From Actinobacillus indolicus (GTDB taxonomy: Bacteria > Pseudomonadota > Gammaproteobacteria > Enterobacterales > Pasteurellaceae): a stretch of DNA of 64,000 bases. Numbering within the stretch: position 1 is the stretch's first letter; each line of letters starts with the position of its first letter. Made by a program: the position numbers and the translations under genes. This document shows positions 19,332 through 28,493 of the stretch, one piece after another. The notes below the pieces were generated by a model. It was not told where the DNA came from. It did not search any database and was given only the letters and a program-made list of their open reading frames with translations. The stretch lies in NCBI RefSeq assembly GCF_901764975.1, contig NZ_CABFKH010000003.1:1-64000 (forward strand), given 5' to 3'.

Positions 19332-20612
19332 TTATCTTTCTGATTTAACCTTTAAACTGTTCTGTAAAATTTGTTGGAAGCGGTCGTATTCACACAGACC
19401 TTTACTATCCAATGAACAATCCGCTAATTCTAATCTTGCTCTATAAGGTTGTGTAGATAAATTTAACGGAGTAAGGTTTATTAGCTGTTCTGTTGTTTGA
19501 TAAACGTACTCTAAGCGAAATTGTCTCTGTCCACTATTCTTATGTTTCCAAACTTCAAAGAACAATTTTCCTCCGATTGGAATATTTTCTAACGAGTTTT
19601 CTAATTCATAGGGTTTTACATTTAGCGCTGCGAGCAAAGCCACTATATTAGAGTCATGTCCCACCAGTAAAATAATTTTATTCTCGCTGTTTAATTGTTG
19701 CTGAATAAGTTGTAAAAGTGGCTGAGAAACATTTTGTGCTAGAGCCTGATTTCCTTTAAATAAAGTTCGATAATAAGCATTTTTGATTTCGTTAATTGCT
19801 TGCCATTTCTCTTGAGTATCGATCTTTCCATGGGCAATATCAGAGCTAGGTTTACCAACATAATGAGCAAGAAGCAATGCACTCACAATTTTCTTTGCGG
19901 TACTAATTGCCCCTGTAATTTTTACTGATTTATTATCTTGAATCCTATATTCACCAAGTTTTTCGCCTAAATCACACTGATTTTTTTGGAGACAATTAGT
20001 TGAATGACGATAATCAATCAGTTCACTTAATAAAGCATAATGTGGTTTAAGTTGCTGTTGTAATGTAATTAAATCAATATTACGCTTAGCTTGTTCAATA
20101 AGTATTTCATCTGGTTGATGAGCCACTGCATCAAAAATGGGATCTTTTTCTGTCCCAACTTCGCCTTGATGTTGTAAATTAACAGAACAACCAGAAAATG
20201 CTCCACTAATAATAGCTTGCCCGGTCGCAACAGTACGTTGTACGCTATTAGCATAAGCCCAAATGCCTTTACCCGTTGCACAACGTTCTGTTGTCAGTAA
20301 TCCTTTTTGAGCTAGCCATTGTCCAATATATTGTCCAAAGTAAGTTTCTAAAATGGTTCCTTTAGCCGTTAAATAGCCCGAAGGTACATCCCATTTAGCC
20401 CAGGGATAAGGAGAATACTTCTCCATTTCTTTAGGATCTTTTTCTACTGGGGAACGCAATCCGTGTCGGCTAAAAATCAACACTTTATCCAGCTCATATT
20501 CATCTAATGATAAATCATTTAGCTGTTCGGCTACGACACTATTTGCTAACACAGATGTGCAGAAAAGAGCGGTCAAATATGGAAATACTTTTGCAAGATA
20601 ATGCTTCATCAC
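19332..20612 (-). CDS. Periplasmic histidine acid phosphatase (AppA/Agp family)
   Basis: A 426-aa branch-2 histidine phosphatase that hydrolyses phosphomonoesters in the periplasm. A signal peptide is clear (residues 1-28, hydrophobic PYLTALFCTSVLANS, cleavage near VVA-EQ). The catalytic motif RHGLRSP is at 49-55, with H50 the phosphohistidine. The proton donor HD is in LLVGHDSNIVALLAAL. Cys residues likely form disulfides, consistent with periplasmic location. The family covers glucose-1-phosphatase and phytase/pH 2.5 acid phosphatase; the sequence alone does not settle the substrate. The glutaredoxin-like gene begins 12 bp before its stop is passed. Confidence 0.88.
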   Translation of the reverse strand: MMKHYLAKVFPYLTALFCTSVLANSVVAEQLNDLSLDEYELDKVLIFSRHGLRSPVEKDPKEMEKYSPYPWAKWDVPSGYLTAKGTILETYFGQYIGQWLAQKGLLTTERCATGKGIWAYANSVQRTVATGQAIISGAFSGCSVNLQHQGEVGTEKDPIFDAVAHQPDEILIEQAKRNIDLITLQQQLKPHYALLSELIDYRHSTNCLQKNQCDLGEKLGEYRIQDNKSVKITGAISTAKKIVSALLLAHYVGKPSSDIAHGKIDTQEKWQAINEIKNAYYRTLFKGNQALAQNVSQPLLQLIQQQLNSENKIILLVGHDSNIVALLAALNVKPYELENSLENIPIGGKLFFEVWKHKNSGQRQFRLEYVYQTTEQLINLTPLNLSTQPYRARLELADCSLDSKGLCEYDRFQQILQNSLKVKSER

Positions 20613-20632
20613 TAGGCTAGCCTCTTTATATA

Positions 20633-21280
20633 CTATTCAGATTTCGCCGCCAATGCTGTTGGGTTTGGCGTAGGTTCTGCAATTTTAGTCAAACGGTTAC
20701 GATCTGTATGATGGAACGGTTCAGGATAATTAGGAATAATCATTACTGTATCTTGTTCATAAGACCAAGTACCATCATCATTGATTTTTACCTTAATGGT
20801 ATAGCTTTCAGTCGTAAAGTTCTGTTCAATAAATGGGTTTGAAATAATGCCATTTGTCAGCGAGCCACGTACGGCTTTCACGGTAAATTCTTTCGCATCC
20901 GCTGGCGCATTACCTGTTGCCATGAGCGTTTGTCCACGAGGAATACTGAGCGTGAAAAGAATATTGCCTGTTGCAGGCTCCCATAACCAATAGCCAACTT
21001 GATCGTGGAATGTTTCCACCTCATTTGGCTGCACAATACGAGTATGATAGCGTAAGCCATAAAACAGTTGAGGGCCGTTTGTTTGAGCATCAATAGGCTG
21101 TAATTCAACATGCTCAATATAAGGATCTTTTTCTGGTCCCTCGGCTTTTGGATTAACATCTAGCCCACGCTTACCTTCCCACACGCCAGCCATTGCCGTT
21201 AAAGGTCCTAAATTGGCTAAGGTGTTTACATCCGGCTCCGCTTCTGTGTAAATGTCTTTTGGGTATTGATAGTCTGCCAT
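20633..21280 (-). CDS. Nitrobindin / heme-binding beta-barrel (THAP4-like) protein
   Basis: A 215-aa protein without a signal peptide. The core from about residue 25 fits the FABP-like ten-stranded barrel of nitrobindins (THAP4 C-terminal type): MAGVWEGKRGLD at the first strand, GLRYHTRI, FHDQVGYWLWEP, LFTLSIPRGQTLMATG and, near the end, PFHHTDRNRLTKI, where the family's His ligand would lie. The expected heme Fe(III) ligand is among the HH pair, inferred. It lies between the GST and acid-phosphatase genes with 30-bp or shorter gaps. Function in other bacteria is not well defined. Confidence 0.8.
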   Translation of the reverse strand: MADYQYPKDIYTEAEPDVNTLANLGPLTAMAGVWEGKRGLDVNPKAEGPEKDPYIEHVELQPIDAQTNGPQLFYGLRYHTRIVQPNEVETFHDQVGYWLWEPATGNILFTLSIPRGQTLMATGNAPADAKEFTVKAVRGSLTNGIISNPFIEQNFTTESYTIKVKINDDGTWSYEQDTVMIIPNYPEPFHHTDRNRLTKIAEPTPNPTALAAKSE

Positions 21281-21310
21281 TTCTTCCTCTTTTAGTTCTT
21301 TTATCTGTGC

Positions 21311-21928
21311 TTATAAAGTTGGTTGAGTTGCTTGCAATGCAGGATATTTCTCATTCATCATTGCCGCCCAAGCGGTCAGATTTGGGAAATCTTTTGCTAA
21401 ATCATAACCTGTATTATCAGGGCGGAACTGCCACCAATCAATTAAGCAAACGGTGGTTAATGTGCCGATATTTAACTCATCGCCAAATTCTGCCAGCTTC
21501 TCTTCAAGCTGTTTAAAGCTACGAATATTGCGATCCATCAACTGTTGATGGCGAGCTTTCCACCACTCATTTTCAGGGCGAAAACGGCGTTCGGTAACAA
21601 TGGTTGGGGTGGTATTTTCCAAAATGCCTTCAACCAATGCGTGTAAACTTAAGACACGCCAACGCTTTTCATCTTTTGGAAATAATGTCGGTTGCGATCC
21701 CATTTCATCTAAATACTGGCTGATCAGAAAACTGCCAAACAGCCATTCGCCGTTTTCCATTTGTAACGCAGGAATACGCCCTAGCGGATTATCTTTATTA
21801 TGTGGCGAATCGGGGTCAAATGAATTGGTAATACGCAACAGCTCCACTTGATTTTCCAGTTGATGATATTTCAATGTCGCCACCGCTTTGCGTGCGAACG
21901 AGCTCGTTGTTGAGTACCAAAGTTTCAT
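21311..21928 (-). CDS. Glutathione S-transferase family protein (YibF-like)
   Basis: A 205-aa cytosolic GST. The N-terminal thioredoxin-fold domain (1-80) begins MKLWYSTTSSFARKAVATL and carries NPLGRIPALQMENGEWLFGS, with the Ser/cis-Pro glutathione-binding loop (RIPAL) and GS of the G-site. An all-helical C-terminal domain follows. The lack of a recognisable substrate pocket leaves its target open. It lies between glyQ and the nitrobindin gene, 15 bp from the glyQ stop, so the GST, nitrobindin, phosphatase and glutaredoxin genes may be read through from glyQ. Confidence 0.88.
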   Translation of the reverse strand: MKLWYSTTSSFARKAVATLKYHQLENQVELLRITNSFDPDSPHNKDNPLGRIPALQMENGEWLFGSFLISQYLDEMGSQPTLFPKDEKRWRVLSLHALVEGILENTTPTIVTERRFRPENEWWKARHQQLMDRNIRSFKQLEEKLAEFGDELNIGTLTTVCLIDWWQFRPDNTGYDLAKDFPNLTAWAAMMNEKYPALQATQPTL

Positions 21929-21943
21929 TTTCTCCCCCTTTCT

Positions 21944-22852
21944 TTATTTTTTACAACCCGGGAACCCTAAGGCTTCACGGCTTGCGTAGTATGCTTCTGC
22001 CACGCCTTTGGTTAAGGTGCGAATACGTAAAATATAGCGTTGGCGTTCGGTTACAGAGATCGCTTTGCGAGCATCAAGTAAGTTAAAGCTGTGTGCCGCT
22101 TTTAAGATACGCTCGTAAGCTGGCAATGGTAACGGTTTTTCTAATGACAATAACTCTTGGGCTTCTTTTTCGTATTGATCGAAACAGTAGAATAAGAAAT
22201 CCGTATTGGCATATTCAAAGTTGTAAGTAGATTGCTCCACTTCGTTTTGATGGAACACATCGCCGTAAGTGGTTTTACCAAGCGGACCGTCCGACCAAAC
22301 CAGATCGTACACGCTGTCCACGCCTTGAATGTACATCGCTAAACGCTCTAAGCCGTAAGTGATTTCGCCGGTTACCGGTTTACATTCTAAACCGCCCACT
22401 TGTTGGAAGTAGGTAAATTGGGTCACTTCCATACCGTTTAGCCACACTTCCCAACCTAAGCCCCACGCCCCTAGTGTTGGGTTTTCCCAGTTGTCTTCCA
22501 CAAAGCGAATGTCGTTTTGCGTTGGGTCGAAACCTAACATTTTCAAGCTGTCGAGATAGAGTTCTTGAATGTTATCCGGTGATGGTTTGATCACCACTTG
22601 GAATTGATAGTAGTGTTGTAAACGGTTTGGGTTTTCGCCATAGCGACCGTCAGTCGGACGGCGTGAAGGCTGAACGTAAGCAAACGCCATTGGCTCAGGG
22701 CCAAGCGCACGCAAACAGGTCATCGGGTGAGAGGTACCTGCCCCCACTTCCATATCAAACGGCTGAACCACGGTGCAACCTTGGTTTGCCCAGTAATCTT
22801 GCAGGGCTAAAATCATACCTTGGAAAGTTTTAACGTTAAATTTTGCTGTCAT
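21944..22852 (-). CDS. glyQ: Glycine--tRNA ligase alpha subunit
   Basis: The alpha subunit of the bacterial alpha2beta2 glycyl-tRNA synthetase; it holds the class II catalytic core that makes glycyl-adenylate. It has 302 aa. Recognisable blocks: [18 protein letters not shown] at the start, [19 protein letters not shown] (ATP and glycine site), [19 protein letters not shown] and [18 protein letters not shown] (motif 3). The glyS gene lies 4.5 kb downstream, after an insertion of unrelated genes. No T-box or other riboswitch is apparent in the upstream region. Confidence 0.98.
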   Translation of the reverse strand: MTAKFNVKTFQGMILALQDYWANQGCTVVQPFDMEVGAGTSHPMTCLRALGPEPMAFAYVQPSRRPTDGRYGENPNRLQHYYQFQVVIKPSPDNIQELYLDSLKMLGFDPTQNDIRFVEDNWENPTLGAWGLGWEVWLNGMEVTQFTYFQQVGGLECKPVTGEITYGLERLAMYIQGVDSVYDLVWSDGPLGKTTYGDVFHQNEVEQSTYNFEYANTDFLFYCFDQYEKEAQELLSLEKPLPLPAYERILKAAHSFNLLDARKAISVTERQRYILRIRTLTKGVAEAYYASREALGFPGCKK

Positions 22853-22982
22853 TGTCTTTTTCCTAAAAATTCATTCAAAAAATGTCATTATTATAACGTG
22901 TAAGCGGTGAGATTTTGGGAATTTTTTGCAATTTATATGAAAAAGAGAGCGTTTAGTGTTGTGGGTGGTGGGTTTAAGATAT

Positions 22983-23013
22983 AAAAAACGCCAGTTATCA
23001 AAACTGGCGTTTA
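22983..23013 (-). terminator. Terminator of the tRNA-Ser pair
   Basis: AAACGCCAGT / ACTGGCGTTT stem with a short loop. The A-run on the plus strand (22983-22988) becomes the U-tract of the leftward transcript, ending the tandem tRNA-Ser operon. Confidence 0.88.
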
Positions 23014-23020
23014 AAATAAG

Positions 23021-23110
23021 TGGCGGAGGAAGTGAGATTCGAACTCACGGAGGGCGTTAACCCTCGCCGGTTTTCAAGACCGGTGCATTCAACCGCTCTG
23101 CCATTCCTCC
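23021..23110 (-). tRNA. tRNA-Ser (anticodon TGA), second copy
   Basis: A 90-nt class II tRNA read on the minus strand: GGAGGAATGGCAGAGCGG at the 5' end, anticodon TGA in GGTCTTGAAAACC, long variable arm CGAGGGTTAACGCCCTC, and CCA encoded. The sequence is identical to the copy at 23195-23284. Confidence 0.97.
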
Positions 23111-23194
23111 GAGTTGAAAGCTATTTTTAATTTCTATTTGCTCTTGAGAGCGAAAACCTGCTGATAATCGCTTATCAACAGGCTGTATATTCAG

Positions 23195-23284
23195 TGGCGG
23201 AGGAAGTGAGATTCGAACTCACGGAGGGCGTTAACCCTCGCCGGTTTTCAAGACCGGTGCATTCAACCGCTCTGCCATTCCTCC
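23195..23284 (-). tRNA. tRNA-Ser (anticodon TGA), first copy
   Basis: Identical to the 23021-23110 gene over all 90 nt: same class II cloverleaf, TGA anticodon and encoded CCA. The 84-bp spacer has no terminator, so the two are probably one leftward transcript that ends at 22983. Confidence 0.97.
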
Positions 23285-23374
23285 GCTGAAAACAGGCGAG
23301 ATGATATAGATAACTCTTAACTAGGTCAAGCATAAAATGATGCAAAACCGTCAAATGTTCTATTTTTCGCCTAC

Positions 23375-24469
23375 TTAGTTGTTACGAATTAACCAAACCC
23401 CACTTTCAATATGCTCAGTGTAAGGGAATTGATCGAACAATGCACAACGTTCAATGCGGTGAGTTTGGGTTAATTGTTTTAAATTGTCGGCTAACGTATG
23501 TGGATTGCAAGAGATATAGAGGATTCTTTCATAGCCCTGCACCATTTCTAATGTTGCTTGATCAAGCCCTGCTCGTGGTGGATCAACAAAAATGGTATTG
23601 CAATCATATTGTTTCAAATCAATACCACGCAAGCGGTAAAATTCTCGAACGCCGTTCACCGCTTCCGTAAATTCTTCCGCAGACATTCGGATAATTTGCA
23701 AGTTATCTACACCGTTTACTTCAATATTATATTGAGCAGATTCTACCGATGATTTTGAAATCTCGGTCGCTAATACCTTACGAAACTGGTTTGCTAACGC
23801 AATTGAAAAATTACCATTGCCACAATAGAGCTCTAATAAATCGCCCTTGCTATTTGCCGTACAAGCTCTTGCCCATTCCAACATTTTGATGTTCATTTTA
23901 CCGTTGGGCTGGGTGAAGCTATTTTCCACTTGGCGATAGCGGTAAATTTGCCCATCAACATTCAAGGCTTCTTCTACATAATCACAATCTAATGCAATTT
24001 TTTGCTTCGTCGCACGCCCGATTAGTTGGACATCAAAACCATAGCCGATCAACCGCTGTTTAAGTAACTTTGCTTGTTCTATCCATTCTTCTGTCAGCGA
24101 TTTATGATAAAGCATTGAAACGGCGATTTGCCCACTTAATGTACTTAAATAATCAATCTGAAACAGTTTACGCGTCAGTATCTCGTTACCTTTGATTTCA
24201 GCTAGCAACACCGTCATCATTCGATTAATCAGTTGGCTGGCAATCGGAAATTGATCGACACGGTAGCGTTGCTTGGTCGCCTGATCGAACATAATGTGAT
24301 AGAGATCGCCATTATCGTGCCAGACACGAAATTCTGCACGCAAGCGAAAATGGCTTGTGTCAGATGCAAAAACGTCAAGTTCAGGTGCATTAAAAGGTGC
24401 AAGTAAAGCGGTGAGATTCTCTGCTTTTTTTGCAAGTAGCTCTGGATATTGATGAATTGGTAAGGTCAT
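23375..24469 (-). CDS. trmA: tRNA (uracil-54-C5)-methyltransferase TrmA
   Basis: A SAM-dependent enzyme that makes ribothymidine at position 54 of tRNA. It has 364 aa. The N-terminal part (1-180) holds the RNA-binding region; the Rossmann domain begins at [16 protein letters not shown] near residue 213. Motif DPPRAGLD near 297 and [11 protein letters not shown] near 320, with the nucleophilic Cys, are the RNA m5U methyltransferase signatures. The length and the absence of an Fe-S cysteine set or TRAM domain fit TrmA rather than RlmD/RlmC. It lies 90 bp downstream of the tRNA-Ser genes on the same strand. Confidence 0.95.
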   Translation of the reverse strand: MTLPIHQYPELLAKKAENLTALLAPFNAPELDVFASDTSHFRLRAEFRVWHDNGDLYHIMFDQATKQRYRVDQFPIASQLINRMMTVLLAEIKGNEILTRKLFQIDYLSTLSGQIAVSMLYHKSLTEEWIEQAKLLKQRLIGYGFDVQLIGRATKQKIALDCDYVEEALNVDGQIYRYRQVENSFTQPNGKMNIKMLEWARACTANSKGDLLELYCGNGNFSIALANQFRKVLATEISKSSVESAQYNIEVNGVDNLQIIRMSAEEFTEAVNGVREFYRLRGIDLKQYDCNTIFVDPPRAGLDQATLEMVQGYERILYISCNPHTLADNLKQLTQTHRIERCALFDQFPYTEHIESGVWLIRNN

Positions 24470-24523
24470 TTGAATTTATTAAGAAAGAAAAAGAAAAGGC
24501 TTTTTCAAGCCTTCCCACACATA

Positions 24524-24853
24524 TTATTCTGCTGAATCGTCGCCGCCAAGATCGCCACTTACATCGCCGGAAAGAGTGTAAATACGTTTGGTTTTGCTGG
24601 TTAAATCACGGTATTTAAGCCACGTTTTTTCTAAGAAAGTTTCTGCAGCTTTTTCACCTTTAACAACAGCTACAAACTGTTTTTCTTCTGCAGTAGCAGG
24701 TTTACGTTCACCGTTTTCTAATGCTAAGCAGGCTTGACCAAATTGCTCTAAGGTTTGTGATTCACGAATGGTGTAATCACCGTGACGAGAGAAACCACGT
24801 GGATAATTTTTATCGTCAAAGAAACGACGTGTTACGCTAAAACTTTCTGCCAT
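24524..24853 (-). CDS. maoP: MaoP-like macrodomain Ori protein (DUF413)
   Basis: A 109-aa protein whose first 25 residues (MAESFSVTRRFFDDKNYPRG then FSRHGDYTI) closely match E. coli MaoP (YifE), which acts with the maoS site to organise the chromosomal Ori macrodomain. The middle EEKQFVAVVKGE block is also conserved. The C-terminal end is acidic and Gly-rich (DVSGDLGGDDSAE). Whether a maoS-like site exists in this species is unknown, so the role is transferred by homology. Its promoter lies in the gap to adhE, which also holds the adhE terminator. Confidence 0.9.
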   Translation of the reverse strand: MAESFSVTRRFFDDKNYPRGFSRHGDYTIRESQTLEQFGQACLALENGERKPATAEEKQFVAVVKGEKAAETFLEKTWLKYRDLTSKTKRIYTLSGDVSGDLGGDDSAE

Positions 24854-24943
24854 AATTGCCTCTATCTATACTTAATTTAGGAAAATCAAAATCGGGCAAG
24901 CATTAAAGCCAAAACTCGAGAAAAGATCAATGTTTTAATGCAA

Positions 24944-24988
24944 AAAGCGGTCAGATTTGCAAAATTTTTTACGAATCTTACCGCTTGT
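24944..24988 (-). terminator. adhE terminator built from an inverted USS pair
   Basis: AAGCGGTCAGATT pairs with AATCTTACCGCTT (one mismatch) around an AT-rich loop. The right arm is an exact USS (24980-24988) and the left an 8/9 copy. It starts 23 bp past the adhE stop. Confidence 0.65.
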
Positions 24989-25011
24989 ATCCCTAAATAT
25001 CGTGAAAACGA

Positions 25012-27627
25012 TTATTTACCATAATAGGCTTTGGTCATAATTTCTTCCATATCTGCCACCATCGCTAAACGTGGATTAGCTGGAGTGCATTGGTCTTCAA
25101 AGGCATTGAAGGCTAATTCACGACGAGCATCAAGGAAGGCTTTTTCATCAACCCCTTGATCTTTCAACGACATTTTCACCCCACAACGTACGGCTAAATC
25201 ATGTACCGCTTTGGCATAAGATTCAACGCCTTCTGCTGGAGTAGCGGCTGGTAAGCCTAGCATTTTCGCAATATCTTGATAACGCACATCAGCAACATAA
25301 TCCGTATATTTCGGCCAAGTTGCCACTTTTGTTGGGCGAGTGCCGTTATAGCGAATCACGTGCGGAAGCAAGATTGCATTAGTACGTCCGTGAACGGTAT
25401 GGAATTTACCGCCGATTTTGTGTGCCATTGAGTGACAAATACCTAAGAAAGCGTTCGCAAATGCCATACCAGCCATTGTTGATGCATTGTGCATTTTTTC
25501 ACGAGCGACTTCATCGAAGGCTTTTACCGATTTTTCTAAGTTTTCAAAAACGAGTTTAATCGCTTGTAAGGCTAAACCGTCGGTATAGTCATTAGCAAGA
25601 ATCGACACATAGGCTTCGGTCGCATGGGTTAATACGTCTAAGCCGGTATCTGCGGCAACGTGAGATGGAACAGACATCACTAATGCAGGATCGACAATCG
25701 CGACTGTTGGTGTTAGCGAGTAGTCTGCTAACGGATATTTAATGTCACCATCGGTAATTACTGCAAATGGTGTGACTTCAGACCCTGTTCCTGATGTGGT
25801 TGGAATACCGACAAACTTCGCTTTACGTCCTAATTGTGGGAACTTAAAGGCACGTTTGCGAATATCCATAAATTTTTGAACAAGGTCACGGAAATCCACT
25901 TCTGGTTGTTCATAGAATAACCACATGATTTTCGCTGCATCCATTGGTGAACCACCACCTAGAGCAATGATCGTATCTGGTTGGAAACTACGCATTAATT
26001 CTGTCCCACGTTTAACGGTATCTAAACTTGGGTTTGGTTCAACATCTGCAAAGAGTTGATAGGTGACTTTATTACGACGTTGGCGAAGTTGCTCAGTGAT
26101 ACGATCGACAAAGCCAAGATCAACCATCGATCTGTCGGTTACGATCATCACTTTTTCTGCACCTACCATTGATTTGAGATATTGAATTGAATCACGCTCA
26201 AAGTAGATTTTTGATGGTACTTTAAACCACTGCATATTATTTCTCCGTCTGCCCACACGTTTGATATTTAATAGATTGAATGCACTTACGTTATTACTTA
26301 CCGAGTTTTTACCGTAAGAGCCACAACCTAAGGTGAGAGATGGTAAGAAAGAGTTATACACATCACCGATGCCACCAAAGGTAGATGGCGAGTTCCAAAT
26401 CACGCGAATGGCTTTCACTCGTTCGCCAAAGCTTTTCGCTAATGCTTTATCCTGTGTGTGAATGGCTGCTGAGTGTCCTAAACCGTGGAAATTAACCATC
26501 GCTTCAGATAAGGCTAAACCGTGTTCTGTGGAGTCTGATTTTAATAGAGCAAGGACTGGTGATAATTTTTCACGGGTTAGTGGTTCGACTTCACCGACTT
26601 CTTTACATTCTGCAAGCAGGATGTTGGTTTTTTCTGGTACAGAAAAGCCCGCTTGTTCCGCAATCCAAGCTGCTGGTTTACCCACTACCGCAGAGTTTAA
26701 TTTAGCACCCGAACAACTTGTTTTATCCGCTTTATCTACACCAAAGATATATTTTTCGAGTAACGCTTTCTCTTTTTTATTCACGAGATAAACGCCGTAA
26801 GATTGCATCTCTTTGATGAAATCATCGTAGATCTCTTTATCCACAATGGCTGCTTGTTCTGATGCACAGATCATTCCATTATCAAAGGATTTCGACATCA
26901 CAATGTCATATACCGCTTGTTTAAGTTTAGCGGTTTTTTCTACATAGGCAGGAACATTACCAGCACCGACCCCCAACGCAGGTTTACCGCAAGAATAGGC
27001 GGCTTCCACCATCGCATTACCACCCGTTGCAAGGATGGTTGCGATGCCTTTATGCTTCATAAGGAGTGAAGTTCCGTCCATAGACGGAGTTTTGATCCAC
27101 TGAATACAGTTTTGAGGTGCACCAGCAGCAACCGCAGCATCATAGACGATTTGAGCAGCGTGAGCAGAACATTGTTGAGCAGATGGGTGGAAGGCAAAAA
27201 CGATTGGATTACGAGTTTTAAGGGCGATGAGTGCTTTGAAAATGGTGGTAGATGTAGGGTTAGTAGTTGGAGTAATTCCGCAAACAACACCGACAGGATC
27301 AGCAATCTCCGTAATACCTGTTACATCATCTTCACTGATAACCCCGGCAGTTTTGAGATGTCGCATATTATTGACGACATATTCACAGGCAAACAGGTTT
27401 TTTGTCGCTTTATCTTCAAACACCCCGCGTCCCGTTTCTTCTACGGCGTGAAGCGCTAGTACACCGTGTTTATCTAGGGCTGCAACAGATGCTTTTGCCA
27501 CAATATAATCCACTTGTTCTTGGTTTAATAAGCGAAATTCATCTAACGCTTTTAAACCTTTTTCTACAAGTTCATTCACTTCTGTTTGAGCATCGTAGAC
27601 AGATGCAGTTTGGTTGTTTTGAGCCAT
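25012..27627 (-). CDS. adhE: Bifunctional acetaldehyde-CoA / alcohol dehydrogenase AdhE
   Basis: Converts acetyl-CoA to acetaldehyde and then ethanol, re-oxidising two NADH in fermentation; the family forms helical spirosomes. It has 871 aa. The N-terminal aldehyde dehydrogenase domain (about 1-440) carries the catalytic Cys in NGMICASEQ near 245. The iron-dependent alcohol dehydrogenase domain (about 450-871) has GGGSPMDAAK and the metal-binding HSMAHKIGGKFHTVHGR block. No frameshift or stop. Two FNR-like half-palindromes lie upstream (27723-27736 and 27861-27874), fitting anaerobic induction, but this is inferred. Confidence 0.97.
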   Translation of the reverse strand: MAQNNQTASVYDAQTEVNELVEKGLKALDEFRLLNQEQVDYIVAKASVAALDKHGVLALHAVEETGRGVFEDKATKNLFACEYVVNNMRHLKTAGVISEDDVTGITEIADPVGVVCGITPTTNPTSTTIFKALIALKTRNPIVFAFHPSAQQCSAHAAQIVYDAAVAAGAPQNCIQWIKTPSMDGTSLLMKHKGIATILATGGNAMVEAAYSCGKPALGVGAGNVPAYVEKTAKLKQAVYDIVMSKSFDNGMICASEQAAIVDKEIYDDFIKEMQSYGVYLVNKKEKALLEKYIFGVDKADKTSCSGAKLNSAVVGKPAAWIAEQAGFSVPEKTNILLAECKEVGEVEPLTREKLSPVLALLKSDSTEHGLALSEAMVNFHGLGHSAAIHTQDKALAKSFGERVKAIRVIWNSPSTFGGIGDVYNSFLPSLTLGCGSYGKNSVSNNVSAFNLLNIKRVGRRRNNMQWFKVPSKIYFERDSIQYLKSMVGAEKVMIVTDRSMVDLGFVDRITEQLRQRRNKVTYQLFADVEPNPSLDTVKRGTELMRSFQPDTIIALGGGSPMDAAKIMWLFYEQPEVDFRDLVQKFMDIRKRAFKFPQLGRKAKFVGIPTTSGTGSEVTPFAVITDGDIKYPLADYSLTPTVAIVDPALVMSVPSHVAADTGLDVLTHATEAYVSILANDYTDGLALQAIKLVFENLEKSVKAFDEVAREKMHNASTMAGMAFANAFLGICHSMAHKIGGKFHTVHGRTNAILLPHVIRYNGTRPTKVATWPKYTDYVADVRYQDIAKMLGLPAATPAEGVESYAKAVHDLAVRCGVKMSLKDQGVDEKAFLDARRELAFNAFEDQCTPANPRLAMVADMEEIMTKAYYGK

Positions 27628-27860
27628 AGTAGCTTCCTCTAAAGATTAATATTTTAACTGAGGAAATTATTGCTCATTTGGAGTGAAAATGCTTGTAGTT
27701 CTTTGATGACTTTGAGATAGATCTGACTTAGATCAAAAAGGGAATTTTTGCTTTCAAAAATATTATTTTTTAGTGATTTTTTGATTACTTTTTAGTAACA
27801 AATAGGAAACTTTTTTGCTGAAAATACAAGCGGTAGGATATTCTATGTTTTTTTACATCA

Positions 27861-27874
27861 TTAATTATTATCAA
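27861..27874. promoter_or_regulatory. Candidate FNR box upstream of adhE
   Basis: TTAAT-TATT-ATCAA matches the FNR consensus TTGAT-N4-ATCAA at 9 of 10 positions. It is about 235 bp upstream of the adhE ATG and just beyond the rpmG terminator. A weaker 8/10 match (CTGAC-TTAG-ATCAA) is at 27723-27736, about 100 bp upstream of adhE. Neither is proved. Confidence 0.35.
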
Positions 27875-27877
27875 GAG

Positions 27878-27906
27878 AAAAAAACCCAGCTTTCGCTGGG
27901 TTTTTA
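27878..27906 (-). terminator. Terminator of rpmB-rpmG
   Basis: AAAACCCAGC / GCTGGGTTTT stem with a TTTC loop and A-run before it on the plus strand (U-tract leftward). It lies 16 bp past the rpmG stop. Confidence 0.92.
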
Positions 27907-27921
27907 AGATGAACAAGCAAA

Positions 27922-28092
27922 TTATTTGATTTTTGCTTCTTTATAAACAACGTGTTTACGCACAACTGGATCAAATTTTTTGATTTCCATTTTTTCTGGC
28001 ATGTTACGTTTGTTTTTTGTGGTTGTGTAGAAGTGACCAGTTTCAGCAGTAGAAACTAATTTGATCTTCTCGCGATTACCTTTAGCTGCCAT
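27922..28092 (-). CDS. rpmG: 50S ribosomal protein L33
   Basis: A 56-aa ribosomal large-subunit protein beginning [20 protein letters not shown] with [15 protein letters not shown] in the middle and ending KEAKIK, the normal L33 pattern in gammaproteobacteria. There is no zinc-binding Cys set, so it is the zinc-independent form. It follows rpmB by 11 bp with GGAGC as Shine-Dalgarno and forms the rpmB-rpmG operon. Confidence 0.97.
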   Translation of the reverse strand: MAAKGNREKIKLVSTAETGHFYTTTKNKRNMPEKMEIKKFDPVVRKHVVYKEAKIK

Positions 28093-28103
28093 TTGTTAGC
28101 TCC

Positions 28104-28340
28104 TTAGATTTTTTCGCCACGAGCACGGATTTCAGCTAATACTGCATCGATGCCTTTTTTATCAATAATACGCATACCTTTCGCTGTTAAGCGTAAAGTT
28201 ACGAAACGGTTTTCGCTCTCAACCCAGAAACGGTGAGTGTGAAGGTTTGGAAGAAAACGACGTTTAGTCGCATTCATTGCGTGTGAGCGGTTGTTACCAA
28301 CAGCTGGACGCTTGCCTGTTACTTGACAGACTCTAGACAT
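28104..28340 (-). CDS. rpmB: 50S ribosomal protein L28
   Basis: A 78-aa large-subunit ribosomal protein starting [20 protein letters not shown], the invariant L28 N-terminus, with [14 protein letters not shown] next. It heads rpmB-rpmG, which lies beside radC as in E. coli. Transcription probably starts inside the radC 3' end (TATAAT at 28465-28470), giving a leader of about 117 nt with stem-loops ahead of the GGAGA Shine-Dalgarno. Confidence 0.97.
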   Translation of the reverse strand: MSRVCQVTGKRPAVGNNRSHAMNATKRRFLPNLHTHRFWVESENRFVTLRLTAKGMRIIDKKGIDAVLAEIRARGEKI

Positions 28341-28377
28341 TTTTAATTCTCCGATATTACTTAAGCTTAAGCTAAAT

Positions 28378-28441
28378 GGTTCGGGCGATCAGATGGGCTC
28401 AACACCGTCTGACGACCTCGTCAGGTACATGCACCCGACCC
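28378..28441 (-). promoter_or_regulatory. Structured 5' leader of rpmB-rpmG
   Basis: In the predicted leader, CTGACGA / TCGTCAG form a perfect 7-bp hairpin with a 2-nt apex (28409-28424), enclosed by an outer stem GGTTCGGG (28378-28385) with CCCGACCC (28434-28441), 7 of 8 positions paired. It begins just below the -10 element and ends 37 bp before the rpmB start. It could be a binding site for L28 feedback control; no such family is assigned here. Confidence 0.45.
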
Positions 28442-28464
28442 ACAGACTATTTTAAAGACTGCGG

Positions 28465-28493
28465 ATTATACTTGCTTTAGTTCATCTAAACAA
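28465..28493 (-). promoter_or_regulatory. Sigma-70 promoter of rpmB-rpmG
   Basis: On the minus strand TTGTTT (28488-28493), a 17-bp spacer and a perfect TATAAT (28465-28470). It overlaps the last codons of radC and gives a transcript start near 28458. Confidence 0.75.

Noticed and set aside
22853-23374. Two near-identical 90-bp blocks as a possible CRISPR or tandem repeat
   Set aside because: They are two tRNA-Ser genes with full cloverleaf structure. No CRISPR-like repeat-spacer pattern is seen anywhere in the window.
25012-27627. Frameshift or split in the long adhE frame
   Set aside because: A single uninterrupted 871-aa frame covers both dehydrogenase domains; the family is normally fused.
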